The translations under genes were made by a program, and so were the position numbers. The notes under the pieces are model-generated. The model had not been told where the DNA came from. It made no database searches and saw nothing but the letters and a program-made list of their open reading frames with translations. This document shows positions 1 through 5,607 of a stretch of 5,620 bases of DNA, piece after piece. The stretch's first letter is position 1. Every line of letters begins with the position of its first letter. Source of the DNA: Thermoplasmata archaeon (GTDB lineage Archaea; Thermoplasmatota; Thermoplasmata; Thermoplasmatales; Thermoplasmataceae); the NCBI GenBank assembly GCA_021806355.1, contig JAJZXT010000031.1:1-5620 (forward strand). The letters are read 5' to 3'.

Positions 1-1221
1 ATGAAATCAACTAAAAAAGATCAAAGCATTCTTCTCGATAGTTCGAGTAATGAAATTTCTCCAACATCGATGAGTAGCCCTTTCTGGACCTTTCGCAAAT
101 CGATGAAGGTCTACCTCGTTGGTGCAATTCTTGGAACCATGTTTTCGATTCTCAGTGGTGTTTATTTTGGTGGGCTTCCGGCGCTATTCCTTCTATCTAC
201 TGGCACATCTAATAACAGTGGTACAGTTTACACTTTTCTCAATAGGCCGATTATAGCATATGCAGCATTGCCTATTCTGGGTTGCCAGATGTTCTTATCC
301 ATTGTTTTTTTCCTCGCCCTGTTCAAGATGCTGGGAAATCTGGGGAGAAAGGGAAAGATTTCAAGAATAGGGCTTATCCTTCTGGTAATATCCTATATTG
401 AACAATTCATGATTCTGTACAGCGGTTTTCTCATAGCCTCAGGCAATCCTCCTCCAACCACTTCCGCAAGCTCTGGAGGATTACTATCAATGCTCATACC
501 CATTTTATTCCTTGGGGCAATGTTCATCTTCCTGTTGTTTGGATTAATTGCGGGTGTGGTAATGGGAACTGAAATGCTCGCAAAGGAGAAAATGGGGCAA
601 AGCGACCCTGCGTTTCCCTTCTTGGTATTCGTTGGGCTTTTCTTTTTCCCCATAGGAATATTTGCCTACGCTGCATTTTTCATGTTCAGAAGTTCAAGGA
701 TCAAGCGCTCAAGGATCACGCAGTCAGTGTTTTCCATTATTGAACAGTCGAGGAAATTTTGGGCATATTTCAGTACCAGTAAAAAGATTCTAATCATAAC
801 CGCCATATCAGGATTTTTGGTGTCTGCGGTCATTATAATATCTTATCTGATGGCCACTCCTGTTTACGACAATGGATTCTTTTTGTACTTCAAGAACCCA
901 GTGTTTCAGGGAAATGCTCATTTTATACCCATACTTATAAGTCCATTTTCCGAAGTAGCCACCATTGGGTCTCTCATGCTTCTTTTTAAAAAGAAAATAC
1001 GCACTATTCGTGCTGTTTCCATCACTTTATTTGCAATTCCTGTTATATGTATAGTATTAATTGAATTCGGCGTCAGCGTGTTATTCCTGAATTGGGGTTC
1101 ATCTCAACTAAACATAAGTTTCCTATTCACCTTGATATATCTAAATTACGGTCTTTTCTTTGGAGCCATGATTCGACCCCGAAACAGACAAAAGTGGAAT
1201 CCTTATGAATTAATAAAATGA
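1..1221 (+). CDS. Unrecognised polytopic membrane protein, 406 aa (5' end uncertain)
   Basis: I do not recognise the family. After a polar N-terminus of about 35 residues (rich in S, K and D), the protein has about nine strongly hydrophobic stretches, near residues 36-58, 86-110, 122-147, 160-190, 204-229, 262-283, 305-329, 337-363 and 370-392, and it ends in a short basic tail. A cytoplasmic-type basic linker (about 230-262, with several K/R) splits it into a five-segment and a four-segment half. A Pro/Ser/Thr-rich loop lies at about 148-160. No transporter, kinase or protease motif is visible. The ATG is the first base of the window, so neither promoter nor ribosome binding site can be examined; Met24 is an alternative start and a longer upstream extension cannot be excluded. 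The reading frame is intact to TGA and its codon use resembles that of its neighbours. It converges on the acylase operon, so it is transcribed separately from it. Confidence 0.5.
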   Translation: MKSTKKDQSILLDSSSNEISPTSMSSPFWTFRKSMKVYLVGAILGTMFSILSGVYFGGLPALFLLSTGTSNNSGTVYTFLNRPIIAYAALPILGCQMFLSIVFFLALFKMLGNLGRKGKISRIGLILLVISYIEQFMILYSGFLIASGNPPPTTSASSGGLLSMLIPILFLGAMFIFLLFGLIAGVVMGTEMLAKEKMGQSDPAFPFLVFVGLFFFPIGIFAYAAFFMFRSSRIKRSRITQSVFSIIEQSRKFWAYFSTSKKILIITAISGFLVSAVIIISYLMATPVYDNGFFLYFKNPVFQGNAHFIPILISPFSEVATIGSLMLLFKKKIRTIRAVSITLFAIPVICIVLIEFGVSVLFLNWGSSQLNISFLFTLIYLNYGLFFGAMIRPRNRQKWNPYELIK

Positions 1222-1340
1222 CCTCTTCTATTTGCCCTCGAAAATGTGGCTAAGCTCCGAATTTCAAAGATATTACCGGTACATATTTGTGTGCCTGATG
1301 CTCCTCATGGCATTCAGTTAAGCATTGCGTTGCCTAATCA
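1222..1340. other. Convergent intergenic gap, no gene seen
   Basis: These 119 bases separate the stop of the left membrane protein from the stop of the minus-strand 130-aa gene, so both transcripts must end here. There is no convincing reading frame. Two small symmetric elements are visible. One is an 8-bp palindrome TACCGGTA at 1274-1281. The other is an imperfect stem (CTGATGC against GCATTCAG, one bulge, 8-nt loop) at 1295-1317. Neither is followed by a long T run on either strand, so I do not call a terminator. Confidence 0.5.
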
Positions 1341-1733
1341 TTACTTTGCCTCAGGCGTATCGGCATCCCTGTTCATTTCCGTTTTTCTTCCACTCATGAT
1401 ATCGAAACAAGAACTCCAAAGTAATGCTCCAAAGGCAGCAATGATTCCTGACAGAAGAGGATAGATCAGCAAGACCAGTGTTCCCGGGATGCCTATTATA
1501 CCACCAAGAATGTTTGACAACCTGACAACATCACCAAAGTTGTACTGGAAATACACAGCAAAATATGATGCAAATCCTATTGCGAAACCTGAAGGCATTG
1601 AATACTTCTTTTTAAATGGATACAGGAAAATCATTGGAATGAACGACAGGACAAGATCATGAATGAAAAAGGCAAGAACAAATGAAAGCAATATTGATCC
1701 GGAAATCAGTGTAATCTTAAATTCAAGGCGCAT
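1341..1733 (-). CDS. Small hydrophobic membrane protein, 130 aa, coupled to the acylase
   Basis: I do not recognise the family by name. Residues 6-40 form a long hydrophobic N-terminal stretch that could cross the membrane once or twice and ends in a basic KKK cluster (41-43). Residues 48-66 form another segment rich in Gly, Phe and Tyr. Residues 73-109 form a Gly/Ile/Leu-rich segment containing a GGIIGIPG turn, probably a hairpin. The last 20 residues are polar and charged, giving three to five membrane passes. The start is well supported: a complete GGAGGTGA Shine-Dalgarno sits 9 bases upstream, and the ATG lies 11 bases inside the end of the acylase gene in another frame. It therefore has no room for its own promoter in the immediate gap and should be cotranscribed and translationally coupled with the acylase. 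The coupling suggests a partner role (anchor, export or release aid, or product uptake), but nothing in its sequence proves this. Confidence 0.5.
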   Translation of the reverse strand: MRLEFKITLISGSILLSFVLAFFIHDLVLSFIPMIFLYPFKKKYSMPSGFAIGFASYFAVYFQYNFGDVVRLSNILGGIIGIPGTLVLLIYPLLSGIIAAFGALLWSSCFDIMSGRKTEMNRDADTPEAK

Positions 1734-4218
1734 AAACTATTGTCACCTCCGTTTTCAGTCCATACATATTGTAATATTCGTGATTGATCCAGTAATTGAG
1801 CTGGTTTGAAAACCAATAGCTCAGGACATTTTCACTTGGCCCTCCAGGAAAAACTCCAAGATAGATGCCTTTTGCAGGTGAATCTATCGTTCTTAACGAT
1901 GAGCCAATGGTCACATACGGCAGAGGATATTGCAAAACTCTAGGTGTATATCCCACGCTGACAGTATGCCTGCCTCCCCAAATTGGCAACGGCCCGATGG
2001 AAAGCTGCGGGAGCCCCGTAAGACTTTCAATCTCAAGCTTATGGGTGTTCCCCCAGTTCCACTGTGAAACATTGCCTATCCTCGAATCCATGAATGCTAT
2101 GGCAGTGGCAAAAGCTGTGCGTGCCTCTTTCTGGAAACTTCCATTAAACCATGATGAAGAAGGATCATTCCTTGCCATGTATATTGCGGAATTTGTGTAT
2201 GGAGATGGTATTTCTCCATTTATTCCGTTAGCTATGTATAATTTATCATAGGTAATGTTATAAAATGCTGCAGTGAGATAGAGATATACAGTAGGATTCT
2301 TCATGTCCTGGTAATATGAATAATTCCAGTTTTGCAGTAAGTTCAATGCATATCTTTCCGAGTAATTCAGGTTATTCATGCCATCAATGGCATTCAGCAG
2401 CAATGGATTGAACTGAGTGGCCCAATAATCAGAAACGTTCGATTGGAGTGCCTCCATATCTGCAATCGTCATTCCCTTGTGGGTCGAAAGATAGGATGAG
2501 ATCGTTTCAGCCCTTCCACCGGACGCCCAGTACGAACCGACAAAAGGATATGGATAATTCATTCCTACGGTAGGCTGGTTAGGAGCAAACATATACCCTC
2601 TTGAGGGATTGATGTCCTGGGGAAGGTATTTGAAAGGAACGTTTCCTATTTCAGAATATTGTGGCATTGATCCATTCAACAACGAAACAGATCCGATCAC
2701 TGAAACCTTTTTCCCATCGGGCAGTGTTTCGTTTATCAGTGGATATCCACCTGCCGTTATGTAACCTGCATGATGCAGGGAGACAAGGGCAAAGTTTTGA
2801 GTTGGCGATGGTCCCCAATATTTCAGGGCGTTCAGCATCATTGAATAATTATGGGCTTGATCCATCATTATTTCTGCCATGGCATCAAGGCTGGGAGTCC
2901 TTGCGTTCCAGTTCATGCTTATGCCAAACGACCCACTTCTTGCTATCAGCGGCCCATTATTTGTGGAATATACTGTATATTGTTTATTCAGCAGGGTATA
3001 GGTGGTTACATTCATTGGATGATATGCCCCATTGTAAAGATAGGAGTTGCCATTCAATATTTCGAGATAATCATTGGCGGTGTTTCCTTCAGGCGTTGTA
3101 AGGCCAAACGAGGTTGTGCTTGTATGTCCTATCAGAATACCGGGAAGGCCTGCAAGTCCCCAACCCGTGACATTCATCTGGGGATCTGAAAGCTGGAATG
3201 GAATCCAGAGGGAAGGTGCCAGCAATGGCAAATGGGGGTCATTGGCCATCATCGGTGCGTTGAGTGAAGAATAGTTTGCAGTTATGATCCAGCTGTTGCT
3301 TCCAACCGGGCTTCCAAGTTCATGGGAACCCGGGAGAATATATGGATCAGTGATATTCTTATAGGCACTCTTTATGAGATTATTCAGTGAACTGAGCAGG
3401 GATGTATTAATGCCTGTTGCCCACTGGTTAAAGAAATCCTGTTTCCAGAAATAGGATGAGTTGATCCCCTGATCTGATAAATTGTATCCATTCACTGTAC
3501 CATCACCCGGTATCATCGTGACGTTTTGTGTGTAGTAGGGGTAATAAGGGAAAAGCAATGAATAATTCTGGTATCCCAATGCGTTGTAAAATAGATCGGA
3601 CTGGAGAACGGAACTTGAACCGACGGCCAGCGACCATGCCATATATTGCTGCCAGACAAGTGAATCATAAGGTGTCCACATAAAAGGCTTTATTCCTAGT
3701 AGGGTAAATCCAAGGATCTGGTTCACATTGGAGCTCTGGTTAATAAACGCGTTAACCCCGCTGGTATAATCCTGAAGATAACCATAGTAAGTTGAGTAAT
3801 TGTTTCTCAAATCGTTCTCAAGCCGATACGCATAGCGGTTTAGCCCAATGAGCCTCATTGTCAGATCGGAAGATAAACCCTGATTTCCTATGACCTTGCT
3901 CAGGTTCCCTGCTGCTAATGTAGCCTGAAGCTCCATCTGGAAGAGCCTCTGGCTGGCAGAATAATATCCCTGTGCAAAAAATAGATCGTGGTTGCTTCTT
4001 GCCGCTATGTGCGCCATGCCAGAACTGTCTATCGTTACATTCACCGGAGAATTAAGTCCGGGAAGATTCACTGTTCCTGATGTAAAATTTATGCCATCAA
4101 TGCTTTTGTATGCACCAGTGGAAGGATTCAATACATTCAGCGAAGTTGATATATAGGATGTTGAGCCAATAACCACAATGGCAATGATCAAGGAAATAAT
4201 TGTTCGCTTAGCCACCAT
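1723..4218 (-). CDS. Secreted penicillin-acylase family Ntn hydrolase (peptidase S45-like), 831 aa
   Basis: This is an N-terminal-nucleophile amidohydrolase of the penicillin/cephalosporin/acyl-homoserine-lactone acylase family, made as one precursor and self-cleaved into alpha and beta chains. Residues 1-26 are a signal peptide or membrane anchor (KR followed by an Ile/Val-rich core). The alpha-chain signature lies at 64-97 (DSSGMAHIAA, then FAQGYYSASQRLFQME). The nucleophile is Ser307 in VGSNSW, so cleavage should fall between Gly306 and Ser307. Counting Ser307 as beta-1, His329 falls at beta-23, Asn547 at beta-241 and Arg569 at beta-263. These match the catalytic positions of E. coli penicillin G acylase and the spacing is preserved. 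Later family motifs are WNWGNTHKLE (719-728) and a GGPSE-NVLSYW block near 792-802. The substrate is unknown: the pocket positions beta-24 and beta-57, Phe in the E. coli enzyme, are Leu330 and Ile363, which argues against a phenylacetyl preference. About 23 N-X-S/T sequons and about 10% charged residues point to an extracellular, acid-exposed enzyme. It is the first gene of a two-gene operon. Family assignment is firm; substrate is not. Confidence 0.5.
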   Translation of the reverse strand: MVAKRTIISLIIAIVVIGSTSYISTSLNVLNPSTGAYKSIDGINFTSGTVNLPGLNSPVNVTIDSSGMAHIAARSNHDLFFAQGYYSASQRLFQMELQATLAAGNLSKVIGNQGLSSDLTMRLIGLNRYAYRLENDLRNNYSTYYGYLQDYTSGVNAFINQSSNVNQILGFTLLGIKPFMWTPYDSLVWQQYMAWSLAVGSSSVLQSDLFYNALGYQNYSLLFPYYPYYTQNVTMIPGDGTVNGYNLSDQGINSSYFWKQDFFNQWATGINTSLLSSLNNLIKSAYKNITDPYILPGSHELGSPVGSNSWIITANYSSLNAPMMANDPHLPLLAPSLWIPFQLSDPQMNVTGWGLAGLPGILIGHTSTTSFGLTTPEGNTANDYLEILNGNSYLYNGAYHPMNVTTYTLLNKQYTVYSTNNGPLIARSGSFGISMNWNARTPSLDAMAEIMMDQAHNYSMMLNALKYWGPSPTQNFALVSLHHAGYITAGGYPLINETLPDGKKVSVIGSVSLLNGSMPQYSEIGNVPFKYLPQDINPSRGYMFAPNQPTVGMNYPYPFVGSYWASGGRAETISSYLSTHKGMTIADMEALQSNVSDYWATQFNPLLLNAIDGMNNLNYSERYALNLLQNWNYSYYQDMKNPTVYLYLTAAFYNITYDKLYIANGINGEIPSPYTNSAIYMARNDPSSSWFNGSFQKEARTAFATAIAFMDSRIGNVSQWNWGNTHKLEIESLTGLPQLSIGPLPIWGGRHTVSVGYTPRVLQYPLPYVTIGSSLRTIDSPAKGIYLGVFPGGPSENVLSYWFSNQLNYWINHEYYNMYGLKTEVTIVYAP
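1743..1750 (-). promoter_or_regulatory. Strong Shine-Dalgarno inside the acylase coding sequence
   Basis: On the minus strand the sequence reads GGAGGTGA, an 8-base match to the anti-Shine-Dalgarno end of archaeal 16S rRNA. A 9-base spacer separates it from the ATG of the 130-aa gene. The same bases encode the Glu-Val near the acylase C-terminus (residues 824-825). This fixes the start of the downstream gene and points to translational coupling by a terminating or re-initiating ribosome. Confidence 0.5.
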
Positions 4219-4230
4219 GGCAATAATAAC

Positions 4231-4242
4231 ATCATCTATGAT
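4231..4242. repeat. 12-bp inverted repeat between TATA and start of the acylase gene
   Basis: ATCAT and ATGAT arms flank a 2-base centre (ATCATCTATGAT). The element abuts the downstream edge of the acylase TATA-like box and precedes the predicted transcription start. That position would suit a repressor operator, but an AT-rich repeat this short can arise by chance. Confidence 0.5.
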
Positions 4243-4253
4243 ATTAATCTTTC
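4241..4253 (-). promoter_or_regulatory. BRE/TATA promoter of the acylase operon, probably leaderless
   Basis: Read on the minus strand, a purine-rich BRE-like GAAAG is followed by ATTAATAT. The TATA-like part lies 30 to 23 bases before the acylase ATG, which is the archaeal distance from TATA box to transcription start. Initiation would therefore fall on or next to the start codon. No Shine-Dalgarno precedes this ATG, consistent with a leaderless message. Element identity is by eye only. Confidence 0.5.
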
Positions 4254-4306
4254 AACTCCATTCGCCCATCCACAATTAATATGACTGGATGACAGATAAT
4301 CAATAT

Positions 4307-4322
4307 GGAAAACAATAAAAGT
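4307..4322 (+). promoter_or_regulatory. Possible BRE/TATA-like element before the CbiB-like gene
   Basis: GGAAAAC followed by an AATAAAAGT stretch lies about 40 to 25 bases upstream of the ATG at 4347. It is a weak match to the archaeal BRE plus TATA pattern at roughly the right distance for a short or absent leader. A second AT-rich patch (TTTATTCTATA, 4326-4336) is too close to the start to serve a leaderless message. The call rests mainly on spacing and on the divergent gene arrangement. Confidence 0.5.
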
Positions 4323-4346
4323 AACTTTATTCTATAGCAATGAGGA

Positions 4347-5321
4347 ATGACTTACTCTTACATACTCCTGCCTGCTGAAGGTTTCCTTCTGGCAATAACA
4401 ATAGATATTCTGTTTGGCGAGCCCAGAGCATTCATAAACATTCGTGACGTCTCCATAAGGATATCTTCATGGTTATTCAGGAAATTTTCCAATGGCAAGG
4501 GTAGATTTTCACGAGGATTCTTAATTGTTCTGTCGACATTTCTTATCATCATTATTCCGGCCATTATCATTTTGAACCTTAACTATGAAATCTATTCAGA
4601 TACAATAATTGTTTTTCTGTATGCACTCATACTGACATCCACCTTCAGAATAACATCTGTGGGTGCGAGGCTTAAACCTGTAATAAATTACCTGGAAAAT
4701 AATGATACCGCTGGTGCACAGGTGGCTCTCTCCCTCATAACGGGATCAGATATTGTCGAATCTGATGCAGTAATGCTGAATTCAAGAATAATAGAAGTAA
4801 TTGGGAAGGAATTCATGGAGGGAATCGTTGGGCCACTTTTCTATTTCATATTCTTTGGGCTTCCGGGAGCTGTACTATACAGAGTAACATGTTCAACGAG
4901 AGATGCTAACAAAAGGGAAACATTCAAGGAAATCCAGCTTGGAAAATTTTCATCATATGCAAGTTCGTTCCTCAATTGGGCTGCTTCTGGAATTGCCTCA
5001 TCAATGTTGATTGCCTCAATTTTCCTCCTTAATCTGAATGTTGGAAGAATTTCCCCAATGAAAGCATCAAGAATGGCGACTGAGAGGGCAAGTGGGGTGG
5101 TTGTGGCTTCAATGGCGTCAGCACTAAATATAAAGATAGAGCATTTTGGCGAATATGTCATGAATGATAGTGGATTCCCTCCGCAATTGAAAGATATAAA
5201 AAACTCCATGAAAGTCTATTATCTTTCCATATTCCTTTATCTCGCCTTGATTGTTATACCAATGGCCCTCACGATGATTTTCTTCTACCATTATCTCGGA
5301 TTTCCGACAATCCTGCTTTGA
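4347..5321 (+). CDS. Divergent CobD/CbiB-family membrane protein, 324 aa
   Basis: True CbiB (about 320 aa) joins aminopropanol phosphate to adenosylcobyric acid at the membrane during cobalamin synthesis. This protein matches the family in length and framework. It has an N-terminal hydrophobic segment ending in DILFGEP (20-26), a central PLFYFIFFGLPGAVLYR block (163-179), hydrophobic segments near 58-80, 86-101, 160-180, 212-231 and 291-314, and a C-terminal ASALNIKIEHFGEY block (257-270) like the family's AGALGVxLxxxxxY. The conserved polar motifs are nevertheless replaced. Compared from memory with Salmonella CbiB, HPVxxIG becomes NIRDVSI, the AEN of VETVAEN becomes GKE (153-155), VNTLDSMVGYK becomes TCSTRDANKRE (181-191), NYxPAR becomes NWAASG (210-215) and SPN becomes RAS. 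I therefore call the family but give no gene symbol. The ATG is fixed by an in-frame stop at 4341-4343. It may be a paralogue with another role or a fast-evolving enzyme. The frame is intact, so decay by nonsense or frameshift is not seen. Confidence 0.5.
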   Translation: MTYSYILLPAEGFLLAITIDILFGEPRAFINIRDVSIRISSWLFRKFSNGKGRFSRGFLIVLSTFLIIIIPAIIILNLNYEIYSDTIIVFLYALILTSTFRITSVGARLKPVINYLENNDTAGAQVALSLITGSDIVESDAVMLNSRIIEVIGKEFMEGIVGPLFYFIFFGLPGAVLYRVTCSTRDANKRETFKEIQLGKFSSYASSFLNWAASGIASSMLIASIFLLNLNVGRISPMKASRMATERASGVVVASMASALNIKIEHFGEYVMNDSGFPPQLKDIKNSMKVYYLSIFLYLALIVIPMALTMIFFYHYLGFPTILL

Positions 5322-5335
5322 GCAACACCAAAAGC

Positions 5336-5512
5336 TCATTGAAAGTCAATATCAGGTTGAATTTCTCCGCTTATTACACGGCTGACCTGTTTTCTTGCGC
5401 TCACAAATTCGTTTGGGCTAAGTTCTCTTATTTTCTTCCCGGAATATTGCTCTATCAATTTGACCAGATATCTTCTCCTCAAAATTATGCAAGCAAGACC
5501 AATAGCTGACAC
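5336..5512 (-). CDS. Possible small protein, 58 aa, GTG start
   Basis: The minus strand carries an open frame from GTG (5512-5510) to TGA (5338-5336). The product has a short hydrophobic N-terminus (about residues 1-11), then RRR and a charged, helix-friendly body (Lys, Arg, Glu, Gln and Ile rich) ending in an acidic tail. This composition is more protein-like than the opposite-strand frame over the same bases, which is rich in Ser, Tyr, Phe and Cys. In-frame stops upstream prevent an ATG start, and no Shine-Dalgarno precedes the GTG. A TATA-like element lies about 40 bases upstream, implying a leader of about 14 bases. The stop is 14 bp from the stop of the converging CbiB-like gene. I do not recognise a family. 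It could also be a remnant of a longer gene. Confidence 0.5.
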   Translation of the reverse strand: MSAIGLACIILRRRYLVKLIEQYSGKKIRELSPNEFVSARKQVSRVISGEIQPDIDFQ

Positions 5513-5540
5513 TATGGCGGTTATATCCAGTTGACACTAT
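5507..5540. repeat. Direct repeat TGACACTAT, two copies 25 bp apart
   Basis: Exact 9-base copies occur at 5507-5515 and 5532-5540. One spans the GTG start of the 58-aa frame and the other lies between its TATA-like element and predicted transcription start. The 25-bp start-to-start spacing is more than two helical turns, so a protein could bind both copies. A chance or duplication origin is equally possible. Confidence 0.5.
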
Positions 5541-5545
5541 AATTT

Positions 5546-5557
5546 TAATTTATATCA
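5546..5557 (-). promoter_or_regulatory. TATA-like element upstream of the 58-aa frame
   Basis: The minus strand reads TGATATAAATTA, preceded by a purine-rich AAGAAA that could serve as BRE. A start about 25 bases downstream would lie near 5526, roughly 14 bases before the GTG at 5512. It supports transcription of the small frame but was judged by eye in an AT-rich stretch. Confidence 0.5.
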
Positions 5558-5581
5558 TTTCTTATTGAAAACACCGGGTTT

Positions 5582-5596
5582 AGAAAGGTTTATAAT
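5582..5596 (+). promoter_or_regulatory. Strong archaeal BRE/TATA promoter facing the right edge
   Basis: AGAAAGG (BRE-like) runs directly into TTTATAAT (TATA box), the cleanest archaeal promoter in the window. Transcription should begin near 5615-5620, so the gene it drives lies just outside the window and cannot be identified; a protein or a stable RNA are both possible. Confidence 0.5.
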
Positions 5597-5599
5597 GTA

Positions 5600-5607
5600 T
5601 TACGTAA
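5600..5607. promoter_or_regulatory. Palindrome TTACGTAA downstream of the right-edge TATA box
   Basis: A perfect 8-bp palindrome sits between the TATA box at 5589-5596 and the predicted transcription start. This is where archaeal repressors often bind to block polymerase recruitment. The arms do not extend beyond 4 bp each, so the operator reading is tentative. Confidence 0.5.

Noticed and set aside
393..653. 86-aa open frame on the minus strand
   Set aside because: It lies entirely inside the 406-aa membrane gene, is poor in protein-like features and has no promoter or ribosome site.
1295..1317. Imperfect hairpin in the convergent gap as a terminator
   Set aside because: The stem is short with a bulge and an 8-base loop and no T run follows on either strand; archaeal termination relies mainly on T-rich tracts.
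1246..1464. 72-aa open frame on the plus strand starting in the convergent gap
   Set aside because: Its second half overlaps the well-supported minus-strand 130-aa gene, it has no ribosome site, and its product shows no coherent domain.
1865..3274. Several plus-strand open frames opposite the acylase gene (1865-2251, 2661-3101, 2851-3189, 3074-3274)
   Set aside because: They are antisense to a gene with exactly spaced catalytic motifs, overlap one another in different frames, and have Cys/Trp/His-rich compositions typical of antisense translation.
4347..5321. Frameshift or pseudogene explanation for the missing CbiB motifs
   Set aside because: The match to the family through the central motif region needs no gaps, the frame is open throughout, and the retained blocks before and after the lost motifs are in the same frame.
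4358..5339. Minus-strand open frames under the CbiB-like gene (4358-4570, 4841-5209, 5124-5339)
   Set aside because: The plus strand has a clear family match across the full length; these are complementary shadows.
5318..5509. 63-aa plus-strand frame after the CbiB-like gene
   Set aside because: Its ATG overlaps the preceding stop in a way that could suggest coupling, but there is no ribosome site, the composition is Ser/Tyr/Phe/Cys-rich, and the minus-strand frame over the same bases is more protein-like.
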